Positions 49,140-61,612 of a DNA stretch of 64,000 nucleotides are shown piece by piece. Each line of letters opens with the position of its first letter. Position 1 is the first letter of the stretch. The translations under genes were made by a program, and so were the position numbers. The stretch comes from Motiliproteus sp. SC1-56 (GTDB lineage Bacteria; Pseudomonadota; Gammaproteobacteria; Pseudomonadales; Balneatricaceae), in assembly GCF_017309075.1 (NCBI RefSeq), contig NZ_JAEMGS010000004.1, positions 234,470 through 298,469 of the forward strand. Reading direction: 5' to 3'. The notes beneath the pieces are model-generated. The model had not been told where the DNA came from. It was given only the letters and a program-made list of their open reading frames with translations, and ran no database searches.

Positions 49140-51893
49140 TCAGTGCAACCGTTGCAGTAATGCCTCTATCTCCGGTTGGAAAGGCGTTTGCTCCTCGGAC
49201 AAGCGCAGCAGAGCCGAACGCGCCTCTTGGGTCTGCTGGTTCGCAGCCAGGGCCGTAGCGTGATGGAATCGGACTTCCGCGTTGTCCGACAGCTGCTTCA
49301 AGGCGAGCGATAACATCTCCAGCCCTTTTTCCTTGTCACCCTCATTGAGCAATATCCAGCCCAGCGTATCCTGAACGCTCGGACTATCTGGTGCCAAACG
49401 GTAGGCTTCCTGGGCATGGCTCAGGCTCCGCTTGTCTCCTGCATTGAAATAAAGCCACGCCAGGTTGTTCCATATGGCGGCGTTGTCGGGCTGCAGGCCC
49501 TTAACGTGCTCGTACTGTTGTATTGCCTTGTCGGTTTCATTTTGCTCCTGGTAGAGCATGGCCAGTTGCATACGGGCGAACGCATCGGTTGGGGCCGCTG
49601 ACAAGCGCTGATCCAATAGGGCGTGCATGCCCTCCGTTCCGTTTAGGCGGCGCTCGACCTCCAGCATCATCTGCAACAACTGTGAATCGATGGCGCCTTG
49701 GTGAGCGTAGGCAAAGTACTGCTTAGCCGACTGCCATTTTCCCCGGCGTGCCTCCAGAATGCCGAGCCGGCGCGCCACCCCTGTCGACGGTTGCTGCGCC
49801 CAACTGCTCTCCAGTATCTCGAAGGCTCTGTCATCTTCTTGAACCTGCATTAGAAGGCCCGCATGGAGCTGAACCGCCGGCAGCGCGGTAGGGGACAATT
49901 CATAGAGTCTGGCGCTGTATTTGACGCCCTCTTCCGCACGCCCTTGATCTCGCAACACTTCCGCCACAGTAGCCAACGCAGGCGAGTAATCCGGATGGGT
50001 CGCCAGGAGTTGCTGCAAGATCGTTTCCGAGCGCTCGAGAGATCCGCAAGCCCTTAACGTGGAAGCATAGAGAAGAGCCGCATCTTCGCGGTTCTCTCGG
50101 CCCATATAGAAAGCCTGGGCTTCCGAAAGCGCCTTTTTCTGCTGATTTTCCAGTAGAAAGTGGTTGACTAGGTATTGGGCCGGCAGGACCGCGTCCGGGT
50201 TTTTTTCTCTTGCCAGCTGCAGCCAGTGAGTAACCTCTCGAGTGTCCCCCTTGAGCTTGGAAACCGTCGAAAGCCCTAACAAGGCCGACAAGTGGTCTGG
50301 TTGCCTGTGGATAATTTTCCGGTATCGCTGCTCTGCCTTTTCCGGCTGTTTATTCAGCAACTCCAAGCGCGCCAGTTCCAGTTGGGGGCCCGGGTGCTGC
50401 GGTGCAACCTTTTCCGCTGCTTCCAATGCCGCGCGACCGGCCGCCATATTGCCCTGGCGCAGTTCGAAGCTCGCCAGGAGCAGGCGGTAGCTGATGCTGT
50501 CCGAGTCGGCGGCTATCCGCGACTGCAACAGCGAGCGGGCTTTCTCAATCTCATCTTCTTGGACAAGCGCTGCCAGTCGAATGACGTCACTTTGAAAGCT
50601 GGTGGCTTCTGAGTGCTGGTCCAGCAGGTCAAGTGCCTCGCCTTCTCGTCCGCTTAGCAGGCGCCCCAAGGCGATCTGGTTAACCAGTTGTCCGCTGTCC
50701 GGAAGCGTCTCCTTGGCCTCCGAAAGAAAGGATTCGGCTCGTTCCCAGTCACCCATGCGCAGGTAGGCGCTGCCGGTAAGCGCCGCGAGGGCAGCGTCCT
50801 TTATCCCACTTGAGATAAAAGGCTCAAGCAATCCCACGACATCTTTCGCCTTGTTTTGCTTGAGCAGGGTCGCGGCCATGAAGCGAATGGCCAGCGGCTG
50901 TCCGGGCGCCTGATCTAACACCGCGTTCAGGTGGCCGGCGGCGTCTTCTAATTGATTGAGATGGTAGCTGGCGATTCCCGCGATCAGACGTCCTTGAAGG
51001 TTGCCAGGGGCCAGCGGGAGCAGCATCGTGGCGTGGGCCTTGGCGGCGCTGTAGTCCTGCGTGGACAGCGCCGAGAGTGCCGCGGTCAGCAGTACCTCAG
51101 GCCGTTGTGGGGCTTGAGTGAGAAGAGGGGTGGTAATCTCGCTAGCAAGACCGCTTTTTCCCGCCAAAAGGGCCGCTTGAGCATACCTTAAACGAACCAG
51201 CGGGTTTTCAGGAGCGGCTTCGAACACTGGGCTGAGGATGTTGAGCGCACTGGCTCCGTCGCCCTTAGCCAGGAGAAGCTCAGCATGGAGCAGAGTAGCC
51301 TGGATTCCGAGCGTGTCTGGCTCGGTTATGGACGCCACCCACCTAAGCGCCTCTTCGGTCTTGCCCTCGGCGCCAGAAACCCGAGCGAGTCCCAGCGTGG
51401 CTTCAGGGGACTCCTCGACTGCCAGCGACTGAGTAAAGGCCTGCCTTGCCTGTTCCAGTGCATGCAAGCCCAAGTGGGCTTCACCGATCAGCGTCCAACG
51501 TTGGGCTTGGCTGCCGAACCCGGTTTTCCAGAGCTTCTCAATAAAAGCCAGTGCGTCCTGATAGCGTTGCAAGCCGATAAGCGCTGTCGCCATGCTCGCA
51601 GCGACATCTTCTGGCGGGGTGCCCAGCTCAAGCGCGCGCCGCAGCTCTTTTTCCGCTGCCGGAAATTGCTTTTCGTCCAGGTAGATTTGACCGAGCAGCA
51701 GCCGGCCTTCACGGTGAGTGGGAGTCTGCTGGAGCAGGTTTTTTAGTTGGATGATCGCTGGGCGGGTCTCTGCATTTTCGTAGTGTTCAAGGGCCTGTTG
51801 ATAGTAGTCATCGGCGATAGCTGCATTAGCCGCAAAGAGGGAGAAAAAAACAGCACTCAGCACGCGCGTGCCGGGGAAAGGTCGGATCCGCAT
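49140..51893 (-). CDS. TPR-repeat protein of the PEP-CTERM system (PrsT-like)
   Basis: 917 residues from ATG 51893, which follows AAGGATATAAAA; an upstream ATG at 51962 adds a non-conserved basic tail. A signal peptide (VLSAVFFSLFAANAAIA) precedes about 20 tetratricopeptide-like repeats through to the end, the last ones being canonical (AAIWNNLAWLYFNAGDKRSL). Length and repeat pattern fit PrsT, the TPR protein that travels with exosortase and PEP-CTERM genes. There is no lipobox cysteine. The PEP-CTERM substrate is divergently transcribed 465 bases away. Confidence 0.8.
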   Translation of the reverse strand: MRIRPFPGTRVLSAVFFSLFAANAAIADDYYQQALEHYENAETRPAIIQLKNLLQQTPTHREGRLLLGQIYLDEKQFPAAEKELRRALELGTPPEDVAASMATALIGLQRYQDALAFIEKLWKTGFGSQAQRWTLIGEAHLGLHALEQARQAFTQSLAVEESPEATLGLARVSGAEGKTEEALRWVASITEPDTLGIQATLLHAELLLAKGDGASALNILSPVFEAAPENPLVRLRYAQAALLAGKSGLASEITTPLLTQAPQRPEVLLTAALSALSTQDYSAAKAHATMLLPLAPGNLQGRLIAGIASYHLNQLEDAAGHLNAVLDQAPGQPLAIRFMAATLLKQNKAKDVVGLLEPFISSGIKDAALAALTGSAYLRMGDWERAESFLSEAKETLPDSGQLVNQIALGRLLSGREGEALDLLDQHSEATSFQSDVIRLAALVQEDEIEKARSLLQSRIAADSDSISYRLLLASFELRQGNMAAGRAALEAAEKVAPQHPGPQLELARLELLNKQPEKAEQRYRKIIHRQPDHLSALLGLSTVSKLKGDTREVTHWLQLAREKNPDAVLPAQYLVNHFLLENQQKKALSEAQAFYMGRENREDAALLYASTLRACGSLERSETILQQLLATHPDYSPALATVAEVLRDQGRAEEGVKYSARLYELSPTALPAVQLHAGLLMQVQEDDRAFEILESSWAQQPSTGVARRLGILEARRGKWQSAKQYFAYAHQGAIDSQLLQMMLEVERRLNGTEGMHALLDQRLSAAPTDAFARMQLAMLYQEQNETDKAIQQYEHVKGLQPDNAAIWNNLAWLYFNAGDKRSLSHAQEAYRLAPDSPSVQDTLGWILLNEGDKEKGLEMLSLALKQLSDNAEVRFHHATALAANQQTQEARSALLRLSEEQTPFQPEIEALLQRLH

Positions 51894-51962
51894 TTTTATA
51901 TCCTTGTTCGTAGCTGAAAACAATCCGTTTTGAAAGTGTAGACGCGACTTTCTCTTGCGCAT

Positions 51963-52358
51963 CAGGGGAGATTAGCCTGTCAGATTTTTTGACAAGGAGG
52001 CTCGTGGCCGTTATTCGCGGGTGCGGCGAGCTTTTCTTTCGAGGTTTCGATGCATGCTCATATTTTCTTTCTAAACCAAGGTGTTGAGAATTCGATTAAA
52101 TATGTATGTCCGGGCCCTTATTCGCAAAATAAACCGGGTTTATAACTTAATGTAAGTCGGTGTCAGAAAATATTTTACACAAGCAAATAATTAGTTTTAT
52201 GTGCCTAGCCTTATCCTCCTGTTGTTAAGGGTTTTCTCGCTGTTGGCCTAAAAATCGCATTGCGATTTGTGGAGTTATATTTAAATGCGCCAGCAAGGTG
52301 ATATATATCAGCGCAGTGATTTTTTATTTGCTGGGAAAGCTTCAGGGAGAATGAAAAG
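51963..52358. other. Divergent control region of the prsT-like/PEP-CTERM pair
   Basis: AT-rich region of about 400 bases without genes. It holds a perfect palindrome (arms AAATCGCA at 52252-52259 and TGCGATTT at 52261-52268 around T), 90 bases before the PEP-CTERM start, and a GGGAGA ribosome-binding site. No convincing sigma-54 site is seen, although PEP-CTERM genes often use one. Confidence 0.6.
52252..52268. promoter_or_regulatory. Perfect 17-bp palindrome before PEP-CTERM gene
   Basis: Arms AAATCGCA and TGCGATTT separated by one T. Interestingly it shares the ATCGCA/TGCGAT core with the palindrome at 47227-47244, with different central spacing. Confidence 0.5.
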
Positions 52359-53357
52359 ATGAAAACGATTCTTGGAATATTTTCAAAGGCTTTGCTCGCC
52401 TCGCTAACGGCCCTGCCGTTATTGCTGGGGACGGGGGCCGCACAAGCGGTACCCTTTCAATTCGGGGATGTGTTTGCAGCCACGGGCAGCGGTAGCGTTC
52501 AGCACTGGCGTCCGGGGACGGGGCTGCTGTCTACCTACAGCGACGGCCAGGGCGGGTTCACCACCGGGATGGCCTTCGACACGGCCGGCGACCTGTACAT
52601 GACCAACTTCAGTGCCTCCAATGTCAGTCGCTTTAATAGCAGTGGCGCCCTGCAGGGAACTTGGGCGGCCAATGACCCTGGCGCCGCCAATGAGTCCATC
52701 TTGTTCGACGCATCCGGAAATGCCTATATCGGCCAAGCGGACGGAACGAGGGACATTATCAAGCGGGCTGCCGATGGCTCCTTTATCGCCCGCTATGATG
52801 TTGCGACCGAGGGGCGTGGCTCAGACTGGATCGATCTGGCCGCCGACCAGACCACGATGTATTACACCTCCGAAGGGCGTAGCATTTTGCGGTACGACGT
52901 GGGCACCAATACCCAACTGGCGAACTTCGCGACCCTGTCTGGCGGTGGGACCGCCTTCGCGCTGCGTCTTCTCAGCGACGGTGGCCTTCTGGTGGCTGAC
53001 AGCTCTGATATCAAGCGGTTGGACAGCACGGGCGCCACGATTCAGACCTACGATGTCGCCGGTCATAACGGTTGGTTTGCGCTGAACCTGGACCCAGACG
53101 CCAGCAGTTTCTGGAGCGGGGACTTTGGTACGGGGCAGTTCCACCAGTTCGACATCGCAAGCGGCGCGCTATTGAATTCATTCAATACCGGAGTTGGCAG
53201 TAGTAGGCTGTTTGGTCTCGCGGTATTTGGCGAGATTACCCAGGGCGGCGGGACAAGGGATGAGCCTCGTGTCGACGTACCGGAGCCGGCCACGCTGTTT
53301 TTGTTTGGTCTCGGTCTCGTGGGGTTAAGCTTCAGGAAAAGAAAGGAGAATCGCTAA
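52359..53357 (+). CDS. PEP-CTERM sorted exported beta-propeller protein
   Basis: 332 residues. N-terminal signal peptide (SLTALPLLLGTGAAQA), a repeat-rich middle resembling an NHL/SMP-30 beta propeller (GDVFAATGSGSVQHWRPGTG, DTAGDLYMTNFSASNVSRF), and a C-terminal sorting signal VPEPATLFLFGLGLVGLS followed by FRKRK: the Val-Pro-Glu-Pro motif, hydrophobic helix and basic tail recognised by exosortase. It is expected to be cleaved and attached or released at the cell surface during biofilm or exopolysaccharide growth. The exosortase is not in this window. Confidence 0.93.
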   Translation: MKTILGIFSKALLASLTALPLLLGTGAAQAVPFQFGDVFAATGSGSVQHWRPGTGLLSTYSDGQGGFTTGMAFDTAGDLYMTNFSASNVSRFNSSGALQGTWAANDPGAANESILFDASGNAYIGQADGTRDIIKRAADGSFIARYDVATEGRGSDWIDLAADQTTMYYTSEGRSILRYDVGTNTQLANFATLSGGGTAFALRLLSDGGLLVADSSDIKRLDSTGATIQTYDVAGHNGWFALNLDPDASSFWSGDFGTGQFHQFDIASGALLNSFNTGVGSSRLFGLAVFGEITQGGGTRDEPRVDVPEPATLFLFGLGLVGLSFRKRKENR

Positions 53358-53802
53358 ATATTCATTGCTGCACGATTTTTCTGGCACCGCTGAACCACTT
53401 GTTGTTTGGTGTATTTGCGCGGTGTTGGAACCCAGTGAATGTGTGGAGTAATGTGAAATCAACTGACCACTGGCCAGGCGTAATGCTTGGTCAGTGCTCA
53501 GCTTTTCAATGGTCAGCTTCTCTAAGTCTTTATTGCCCCGCGTTTAGAACGTCTGGTTTTTCCAAGGCTGCCCGTGGAGAAGCCGAGACTGTGCGGCTGA
53601 GTGCCTTGTCTCCCTGGTCGTGGTCCAAGGCGTAAATCTGTTCATGGGCGCTGTTGCCGGGAAAGCGTTCTTGGCCGGGGAGAATCAGCGCGCGGCGGGC
53701 TTAGGGTGGGTGGCGAGCCCGAGCCGTGCTCGCCACCCCGCAGCTGTTACAGCGACGTCTATTGGCGGGCTGACCCGGGAGAGAGGGGTTCCGCTTGGGG
53801 CT
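53358..53802. other. Intergenic region between PEP-CTERM gene and nadE
   Basis: Two inverted repeats: ACTGACCA (53462-53469) with TGGTCAGT (53488-53495), and GGGTGGCGAGC (53708-53718) with GCTCGCCACCC (53728-53738). The second is 64 bases after the nadE stop on the minus strand and may be its terminator, without a T-run. I see no gene in the region. Confidence 0.5.
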
Positions 53803-54639
53803 TTACAGGGCGTCGTAGACGGTGGGAATGGGCTGACGCTTGTGCTGGGTTCGCCGGTATATGTCGATCAGTTTCTTTTCCACGTCCGGCTCGACGGGCT
53901 TTCCTTCCAGAAAGTCGTCGATCTGGTCGTACCTCAGGCCCAGTGCCTCTTCATCGGTGAGGCCGGGGCGCTCACATTCCAGGTCGGCGGTGGGGGCCTT
54001 GGTGACCAGGCGCTCGGGGGCACCAAGGGCGTTGGCGAGCGCTCTGACCTGGCGTTTGGAGAGACCGAACAAAGGAGCGAGGTCGCAGGCGCCGTCGCCG
54101 TGTTTGGTGTAAAAGCCGGTGATGTTTTCCGCGCTGTGGTCCGTGCCGACCACCAGCCCCTGGGCGAGGCTGGCGACCTCGTACTGAGCCACCATCCGCT
54201 GGCGGGCTTTGACATTTCCCTTGATAAAGTCCAGCGCAACCGCGCTGGGAAGTGGCTCGTCGATGGCTTTCACGGCTGCCAGGGCCTGCTCGTGCATGCC
54301 GTCGGTGGCGGGCTTGATATTGACGGTCAGGCGCTTGCTCGGCTGGATGAAGTCCAGGGCCAGTTGTGCTTCAGCTTCGTCCGCCTGGACGCCGTAAGGC
54401 AGGCGCATGGCGATAAATTCGTAACGATCGGTGTTGTGTTCCTGGTTGAGCTCATTGACCGCCAACTGACAAAGGCGCCCGCAGGTCGAGGAATCGACAC
54501 CGCCACTGATGCCGAGGACCAGGGTTCGCGCCTTGGCCGCCAGCAGGCGGGTTTTAAGAAAGTCGATCCGCCGCGTTATCTCCGCCTGGACATCGATTTC
54601 GGGCTGGACCTTCATTTCCTCCACAATTTGATCGCGCAT
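53803..54639 (-). CDS. nadE: NH3-dependent NAD(+) synthetase
   Basis: Last step of NAD synthesis: amidates deamido-NAD using ammonia. 278 residues, the short ammonia-dependent form without a glutaminase domain. PP-loop [12 protein letters not shown] near residue 45, [29 protein letters not shown] near residues 160-190 and the KAPTADLE segment are diagnostic. A monocistronic gene on the minus strand facing the PEP-CTERM gene. Confidence 0.96.
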   Translation of the reverse strand: MRDQIVEEMKVQPEIDVQAEITRRIDFLKTRLLAAKARTLVLGISGGVDSSTCGRLCQLAVNELNQEHNTDRYEFIAMRLPYGVQADEAEAQLALDFIQPSKRLTVNIKPATDGMHEQALAAVKAIDEPLPSAVALDFIKGNVKARQRMVAQYEVASLAQGLVVGTDHSAENITGFYTKHGDGACDLAPLFGLSKRQVRALANALGAPERLVTKAPTADLECERPGLTDEEALGLRYDQIDDFLEGKPVEPDVEKKLIDIYRRTQHKRQPIPTVYDAL

Positions 54640-54714
54640 GAACTCCTCCGTAACTGTGGTTTCTTGAAATGGCGCTGTATCGGTCGATTAACGCCCTTGT
54701 CGGGGCATTTTATA

Positions 54715-55497
54715 CTAGCCCAGCAGTAAGTCACCGCCATCGATGATCAGCTTCGTCCCCATGGCCAGCGTGAGTAGTTCGAAGGCGCGCTTGATCAGGT
54801 TGTTGCCTCGCGACAGGCCCAGGTGGGCACCGCTGTAGGCCCCTAGCATGGAACCGACCAGCAGGGCCGGCAGCCAGCCCCAGTGAGGCGGCGTCTGCAA
54901 CGCCACGGTCAGGGCACCCAGCCCATTCCAGAACAGGCCGACCAGTACCAGGGTATAGGCAACGGCCCGGCCATAGTCGAGGCCGAACCAGCGCACCAGC
55001 CACAGGGTCACAAACAGCCCGGTTCCGGAGGTGAGCGAACCGTTCAGCACACCGATGGCGAACAGGCCCGTGCCGCCCAGCAGCATGCCCTTGAAGTCCC
55101 GGTGCCTGGGGGTATGGGTTAGCCCGAGGTCGGGCCGAAAAAGGGAGTAGAGGCCGAGACCCGCGGTAAGCAAACCCAGCGCCAGCACCGCCCAGCTCTC
55201 GGGGACGGAGAGAATCAGGTTGGCGCCCAGCAGGACCCCGGGCAGGCCGAAGGCCAGCATGAAGGCGGCGAAGCGGCCCTCAAGATTGCCCTCGCGCAGG
55301 TGGCGCAGGGTGGCGCCGACGCCGAGTGCGACGCTGGCAATTTTATGGGTGGCCAGAGCGGTGGCGAAGCTCAGTCCCAGAAACAAAAGGATCGGAAACT
55401 GCAGCAGCCCCGCCCCGCCGCCGGCCAGTGCCGAGAGGGCGTTGGCCAGGTAGGCGATCAGCAGCAGGGCCACCTGCTCCAGGGGCTCGACGCTCAC
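54715..55497 (-). CDS. TSUP-family (TauE/SafE) membrane permease
   Basis: 260 residues with seven to eight membrane helices and the duplicated TSUP motif (ALAGGGAGLLQFPILLFLGL in the first half and SGTGLFVTLWLVRWFGLD in the second). Members export sulfite, sulfoacetate or related anions. Substrate is not evident. Separate transcription from slmA, 36 bases away, is possible. Confidence 0.88.
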   Translation of the reverse strand: MSVEPLEQVALLLIAYLANALSALAGGGAGLLQFPILLFLGLSFATALATHKIASVALGVGATLRHLREGNLEGRFAAFMLAFGLPGVLLGANLILSVPESWAVLALGLLTAGLGLYSLFRPDLGLTHTPRHRDFKGMLLGGTGLFAIGVLNGSLTSGTGLFVTLWLVRWFGLDYGRAVAYTLVLVGLFWNGLGALTVALQTPPHWGWLPALLVGSMLGAYSGAHLGLSRGNNLIKRAFELLTLAMGTKLIIDGGDLLLG

Positions 55498-55533
55498 CGG
55501 GCTAACATGGCTGGCTTAGGAGGCCGCACCCGG

Positions 55534-56139
55534 TCAGTGGGTGCGGAACAGTGCTTGACCCAGCAGCGGCCACTGGGCCTCCCAGTCCTGGGTCGGCAGG
55601 TGCCGAAACTCGCTGCGCACGAACTGGCGGATGCGCCCCTCGGCGGCGGCGATCAGCAGGTTGGCGGTGACCGTTGGCGTGGCCTGGGTGCGCAGACCCT
55701 CGCGCATCTCGGCCTCGCGAAGGATCGTCTTTACCTGCAGCTCCAGGCGGTCAAAAAGTTGACTCACCTGGGTGCGCAGGCGCTCGGTCTCGCCGGAGAG
55801 GGCATCGCCGGTAAGAATTCGGGCCATGCCGGGGTTGCGCTCGACGAAGGCCAGCAGTAGGGTCAGGATCTGCTCGCACTGCTTGGCGCTGTTGCCGTCG
55901 CTCTGCACGATCATTTTTACCCGCGAAAACAGGGTCTCTTCGATAAAACCGATCAGCCCTTCGAACATCTTCGCCTTGCTGGGGAAATGGCGATAGAGGG
56001 CCGCTTCGGACACTCCCACCTCCTTGGCCAGGGCGGCGGTGGTGATGCGTGCCCCGGGGTTGATCTCCAGCATGTGGGCCAGGGCTTGAAGGATCTGCTC
56101 GCGACGCGAGACTTTGGGTGTTTCGAGTGGCTGGTTCAT
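55534..56139 (-). CDS. slmA: Nucleoid occlusion factor SlmA
   Basis: TetR-family protein that blocks FtsZ assembly over the nucleoid. 201 residues from ATG 56139, preceded by GAGGAAG. The N-terminal helix-turn-helix reads RITTAALAKEVGVSEAALYR then HFPSKAKMFEGLIGFIEE, the SlmA signature. An ATG at 56160 would add seven residues and overlap argB further. It overlaps or abuts the argB stop. Gene order slmA-argB-algC-dut-coaBC is that of Pseudomonas (where slmA was called ttk). Confidence 0.95.
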   Translation of the reverse strand: MNQPLETPKVSRREQILQALAHMLEINPGARITTAALAKEVGVSEAALYRHFPSKAKMFEGLIGFIEETLFSRVKMIVQSDGNSAKQCEQILTLLLAFVERNPGMARILTGDALSGETERLRTQVSQLFDRLELQVKTILREAEMREGLRTQATPTVTANLLIAAAEGRIRQFVRSEFRHLPTQDWEAQWPLLGQALFRTH

Positions 56140-56149
56140 TACTGCTTCC

Positions 56150-58481
<2,332 letters not shown>

Positions 58482-58511
58482 TAGCGCTGTCTCTCCTTGA
58501 ACACGATGCGC

Positions 58512-58967
58512 TTAATGGCTGCCGGAGTGGCCAAAGCCGCCGGCGCCACGGTCGCTGTCGCTGAATTCTTCCACGATTTCAAAATCTGCCTGCACCACCG
58601 GTACCAGCACCATCTGGGCGATGCGCTCGCCAGGCTGGATGGTGTAGCTGGCCTGGCCCCGGTTCCAGCACGAAACCATCAGCTGGCCCTGGTAATCGGA
58701 GTCGATCAAACCCACAAGGTTGCCCAGCACCACGCCGTGCTTGTGACCGAGCCCGGAGCGGGGCAGCAGCATGGCGCAAAGTTTCGGGTCTTCGATATGA
58801 ATCGCCAGGCCGGTGGGAATCAGCCGGGTCTGCCCCGGCTCCAGTACCGTGGGTTCGTCTACCAGGGCGCGCAGGTCCATGCCCGCTGAGCCGGGGGTGG
58901 CGTAGCTGGGCAGGGGGAATTCGTTGCCGATGCGCGGATCCAGGATTTTTACCTGCAGTTGTTTCAT
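58512..58967 (-). CDS. dut: dUTP diphosphatase
   Basis: Hydrolyses dUTP to dUMP, keeping uracil out of DNA. 151 residues with all five trimeric dUTPase motifs: [39 protein letters not shown] and the flexible C-terminal [12 protein letters not shown]. The start overlaps the coaBC stop by 4 bases. Confidence 0.97.
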   Translation of the reverse strand: MKQLQVKILDPRIGNEFPLPSYATPGSAGMDLRALVDEPTVLEPGQTRLIPTGLAIHIEDPKLCAMLLPRSGLGHKHGVVLGNLVGLIDSDYQGQLMVSCWNRGQASYTIQPGERIAQMVLVPVVQADFEIVEEFSDSDRGAGGFGHSGSH

Positions 58968-60169
58968 GTCGCTTGGTTCTCGTAATGGCGTGCAATGAGG
59001 GCGACCAGCTCGCGGGCCAGCTGTGTCTTGCTGGCCTGGGCCAACCGGGTTTCGCCCGCTTTATCGATCAGGGTGACGGCGTTGTCGTCGCTATTGAAAC
59101 CGATGCCCGGCTGGGACACGTCGTTAGCCACCACCAGGTCGAGCTGCTTGCGCTCGAGCTTGCCGCGGGCGTGCTCAATCAGCTTCTCGGTCTCGGCGGC
59201 AAAGCCGACGCAGAAGGGGCGGCGGGCATGACCGGCCACCGTGGAAATGATGTCCGGGTTTTTGACCAGCGCAATCTGCATCTGTTCGTCGCGTTTCTTG
59301 ATCTTCTGCTCGGCCACTTCGGCCGGGCGGTAGTCGGCCACGGCGGCGGCGGCGACAAAGATATCGCATTCATCCAGGGTGGCAAGACTGGCGGCCAGCA
59401 TCTCCTCGGCGCTGTTGACGGCGATTCGGTTGACCCGCGCCGGTGCCGGCAAGCTGACCGGGCCACTGACCAGGGTCACCTCGGCCCCCGCTTCTCGGGC
59501 TGCCTCGGCCAGGGCATAGCCCATCTTGCCGGAACTATGGTTGCTGATGTAGCGCACCGGGTCGATGGCCTCCCGGGTCGGCCCGGCGGTGATGGTGATT
59601 CGCTTGCCGGCCAGGAGCCCGGGGGCAAAGCAGGCAGCGGCTTCGGCGGCCAGCTGCTCGGGCTCAAGCATACGGCCCGGGCCACTGTCGCCACAGGCCT
59701 GGTCACCAACCCCCGGCCCCCAGATCTTCATCCCCAGCTCTGCGAGCCGGGCGACATTGGCCTGGGTGCGTGCATCGCGCCACATGGCCTGGTTCATGGC
59801 CGGGGCCAGGGCGATGGGGGCTTCCGTGGCCAGGCACAGGGTGCTCAGCAGGTCGTTGCCCATGCCCACGGCGAGGCGGGCAATCATGTCGGCGCTGGCC
59901 GGGGCGATCACCACGAGGTCCGCCCACTTCGCCAGTTCGATATGCCCCATACCCGCCTCGGCGGCCGGGTCCAGTAGTTGCTGGTGGACCGGGTTGCCGG
60001 AGAGCGCCTGCAGGGTCAGTGGGGTGATGAACTCAGCCCCGCCGGGGGTCAGTACAACCCGCACCTCGGCGCCGGCGGTCTTGAACTGCCGGCACAGCTC
60101 GGCGCTCTTGTAGGCGGCGATGCCGCCGGTGATACCCAAGAGGATGCGCTTGTTGCTCAGTTGCTCCAT
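58964..60169 (-). CDS. coaBC: Bifunctional phosphopantothenoylcysteine decarboxylase/synthetase
   Basis: Two consecutive steps of coenzyme A synthesis. 401 residues: N-terminal FMN-dependent decarboxylase CoaC ([20 protein letters not shown], the active His in [19 protein letters not shown], the PAMNQAMW and substrate-clamp [12 protein letters not shown] motifs) and C-terminal synthetase CoaB ([31 protein letters not shown], the KKRDE loop). First of the minus-strand group and divergent from radC. Confidence 0.96.
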   Translation of the reverse strand: MEQLSNKRILLGITGGIAAYKSAELCRQFKTAGAEVRVVLTPGGAEFITPLTLQALSGNPVHQQLLDPAAEAGMGHIELAKWADLVVIAPASADMIARLAVGMGNDLLSTLCLATEAPIALAPAMNQAMWRDARTQANVARLAELGMKIWGPGVGDQACGDSGPGRMLEPEQLAAEAAACFAPGLLAGKRITITAGPTREAIDPVRYISNHSSGKMGYALAEAAREAGAEVTLVSGPVSLPAPARVNRIAVNSAEEMLAASLATLDECDIFVAAAAVADYRPAEVAEQKIKKRDEQMQIALVKNPDIISTVAGHARRPFCVGFAAETEKLIEHARGKLERKQLDLVVANDVSQPGIGFNSDDNAVTLIDKAGETRLAQASKTQLARELVALIARHYENQAT

Positions 60170-60179
60170 GGACTCGACT

Positions 60180-60207
60180 TTGACGGTTAGTAAAAGCTCA
60201 CTATGCT
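60180..60207 (+). promoter_or_regulatory. radC promoter
   Basis: TTGACG (60180-60185) and TATGCT (60202-60207) separated by 16 bases, between the divergent coaBC and radC starts. Confidence 0.6.
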
Positions 60208-60261
60208 ATCACTGGCGATAGCGTTTGCGTAGCCACCATGGCGGGATTCAGGGAGGAGTTC

Positions 60262-60936
60262 ATGGCCATCAGGGACTGGCCTGCGGCAGAGCGGCCGCGG
60301 GAAAAATTGTTGCTGCAGGGGCCGGGAGCCCTGTCCGATGCAGAACTGCTGGCGATCTTTTTACGCACCGGGCTGCCGGGCATGAGCGCCGTTGACCTGG
60401 CCCGGGAGCTGGTCGGGCGTTTCGGCGGATTGCGGGACTTGCTGGGCGCATCCGAAACGGACTTTTGTGCCGCGCCCGGGCTGGGGCGGGCCAAGTACGC
60501 GCAACTGCAGGCGGTGCTCGAGATGGGGCGGCGCTACCTGGACGAGGAGTTGCGTCGTCCCGAAACGTTTACCGGCCCGGCCGCGGTCCGGCGGTTTCTG
60601 ACCAGTCGCCTGCGCCATCGCCAGCGGGAGGTGTTCGCGCTGCTCTTGCTGGATAACCAGCACCGGTTGATTGCCTACGAGGAGCCTTTTAAAGGAACCT
60701 TGGACTGCGCCAGCGTGTATCCCCGGGAGGTGGTCAGGCGGGTGCTGGCCCACAATGCCGCCGCCGTGATTCTGGCGCATAACCACCCCTCCGGCGTGGC
60801 CGAGCCCAGTGCCGCCGATCGGCAGATCACCGAGCGCTTGATCAGCGCGCTGGCGCTGGTCGAGGTGCGGGTCTTGGATCACCTGGTGGTGGGGGAAGGT
60901 CCCCCGGTTAGCTTTGCTGAGCGGGGATGGCTCTGA
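60262..60936 (+). CDS. radC: RadC-family JAB/MPN domain protein
   Basis: 224 residues from ATG 60262, which follows GGGAGGAG; an ATG 24 bases upstream lacks such a site. N-terminal helix-hairpin-helix ([36 protein letters not shown]) and a C-terminal JAB metalloprotease-like domain with the zinc motif [18 protein letters not shown]. The name comes from DNA repair, but the biochemical role remains unclear in the family. Confidence 0.94.
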   Translation: MAIRDWPAAERPREKLLLQGPGALSDAELLAIFLRTGLPGMSAVDLARELVGRFGGLRDLLGASETDFCAAPGLGRAKYAQLQAVLEMGRRYLDEELRRPETFTGPAAVRRFLTSRLRHRQREVFALLLLDNQHRLIAYEEPFKGTLDCASVYPREVVRRVLAHNAAAVILAHNHPSGVAEPSAADRQITERLISALALVEVRVLDHLVVGEGPPVSFAERGWL

Positions 60937-60943
60937 AGCCGGG

Positions 60944-60972
60944 TTGCGATCTTTGGCCTGGTTCTGTATGAT
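60944..60972 (+). promoter_or_regulatory. rpmBG promoter
   Basis: TTGCGA (60944-60949) and TATGAT (60967-60972) with 17 bases between. The leader to rpmB would be about 145 bases, long enough for a control structure. Confidence 0.6.
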
Positions 60973-61122
60973 TGCCCGCCTGCTATTCCCCGGTATGGGA
61001 TTTTGTCCTCAATGGGTGAGGGCGCTCCGCCTGAGGAAACGCGCTGGCAGACTGTGCAGTGATTGGGCTCAGGCTGGCGAAGGTTCCAAGAGTTTTGGAT
61101 AGCATCAGAAAAGGTTAAAGCA

Positions 61123-61359
61123 ATGGCTAGAGTTTGTATGGTCACCGGCAAGCGCCCCGTGACCGGGAATAACGTTTCCCACTCCCAGGTAAAGACCCGT
61201 CGTCGTTTCCTCCCCAACCTGCACTGGCATCGTTTCTGGGTGGAAAGCGAGAATCGCTTCGTGCGTCTGCGTGTCTCCTCCAAGGGTATGCGTATCATCG
61301 ACAAGAAAGGCATTGACGCGGTTCTGGCCGAAGTGCGCGCCAACGGCATTAAGGTATAA
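61123..61359 (+). CDS. rpmB: 50S ribosomal protein L28
   Basis: 78 residues, basic, with the standard start [23 protein letters not shown] 61123 gives the canonical start. The rpmB-rpmG pair is one transcript, 11 bases apart. Confidence 0.98.
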   Translation: MARVCMVTGKRPVTGNNVSHSQVKTRRRFLPNLHWHRFWVESENRFVRLRVSSKGMRIIDKKGIDAVLAEVRANGIKV

Positions 61360-61370
61360 GGAGCGGAACG

Positions 61371-61526
61371 ATGCGTGACAAGATCAAGATGGTTTCCAGT
61401 GCCGGCACCGGTCACTTCTACACCACCGACAAGAACAAGCGTAACACCCCCAACAAGCTGGAAATGAAGAAGTTCGATCCAGTGGTGCGTAAGCACGTGA
61501 TGTACAAAGAGTCCAAGATCAAGTAA
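61371..61526 (+). CDS. rpmG: 50S ribosomal protein L33
   Basis: 51 residues ([20 protein letters not shown] start and a KYDP-like [11 protein letters not shown] end). It lacks the zinc-binding cysteine pairs, so this is the zinc-independent (C-minus) form. AAGGAG precedes the start. A strong terminator follows. Confidence 0.98.
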   Translation: MRDKIKMVSSAGTGHFYTTDKNKRNTPNKLEMKKFDPVVRKHVMYKESKIK

Positions 61527-61540
61527 CTCTCCTTGGCCTG

Positions 61541-61570
61541 AAAAAAAACCCGGCACCGCCGGGTTTTTTT
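61541..61570 (+). terminator. Rho-independent terminator after rpmG
   Basis: Arms ACCCGGC (61548-61554) and GCCGGGT (61558-61564) with an A-run before and a T-run after; it may work in both directions. Confidence 0.95.
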
Positions 61571-61612
61571 GTGTCTAACGCACGGAGAATTCCTTGTAGA
61601 GGCTGCCTGAGT

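Noticed and set aside
52201..52358. Sigma-54 promoter upstream of the PEP-CTERM gene
   Set aside because: A TGGCCT...TTGC pair exists but the GG-to-GC spacing is 15 instead of 10 bases.
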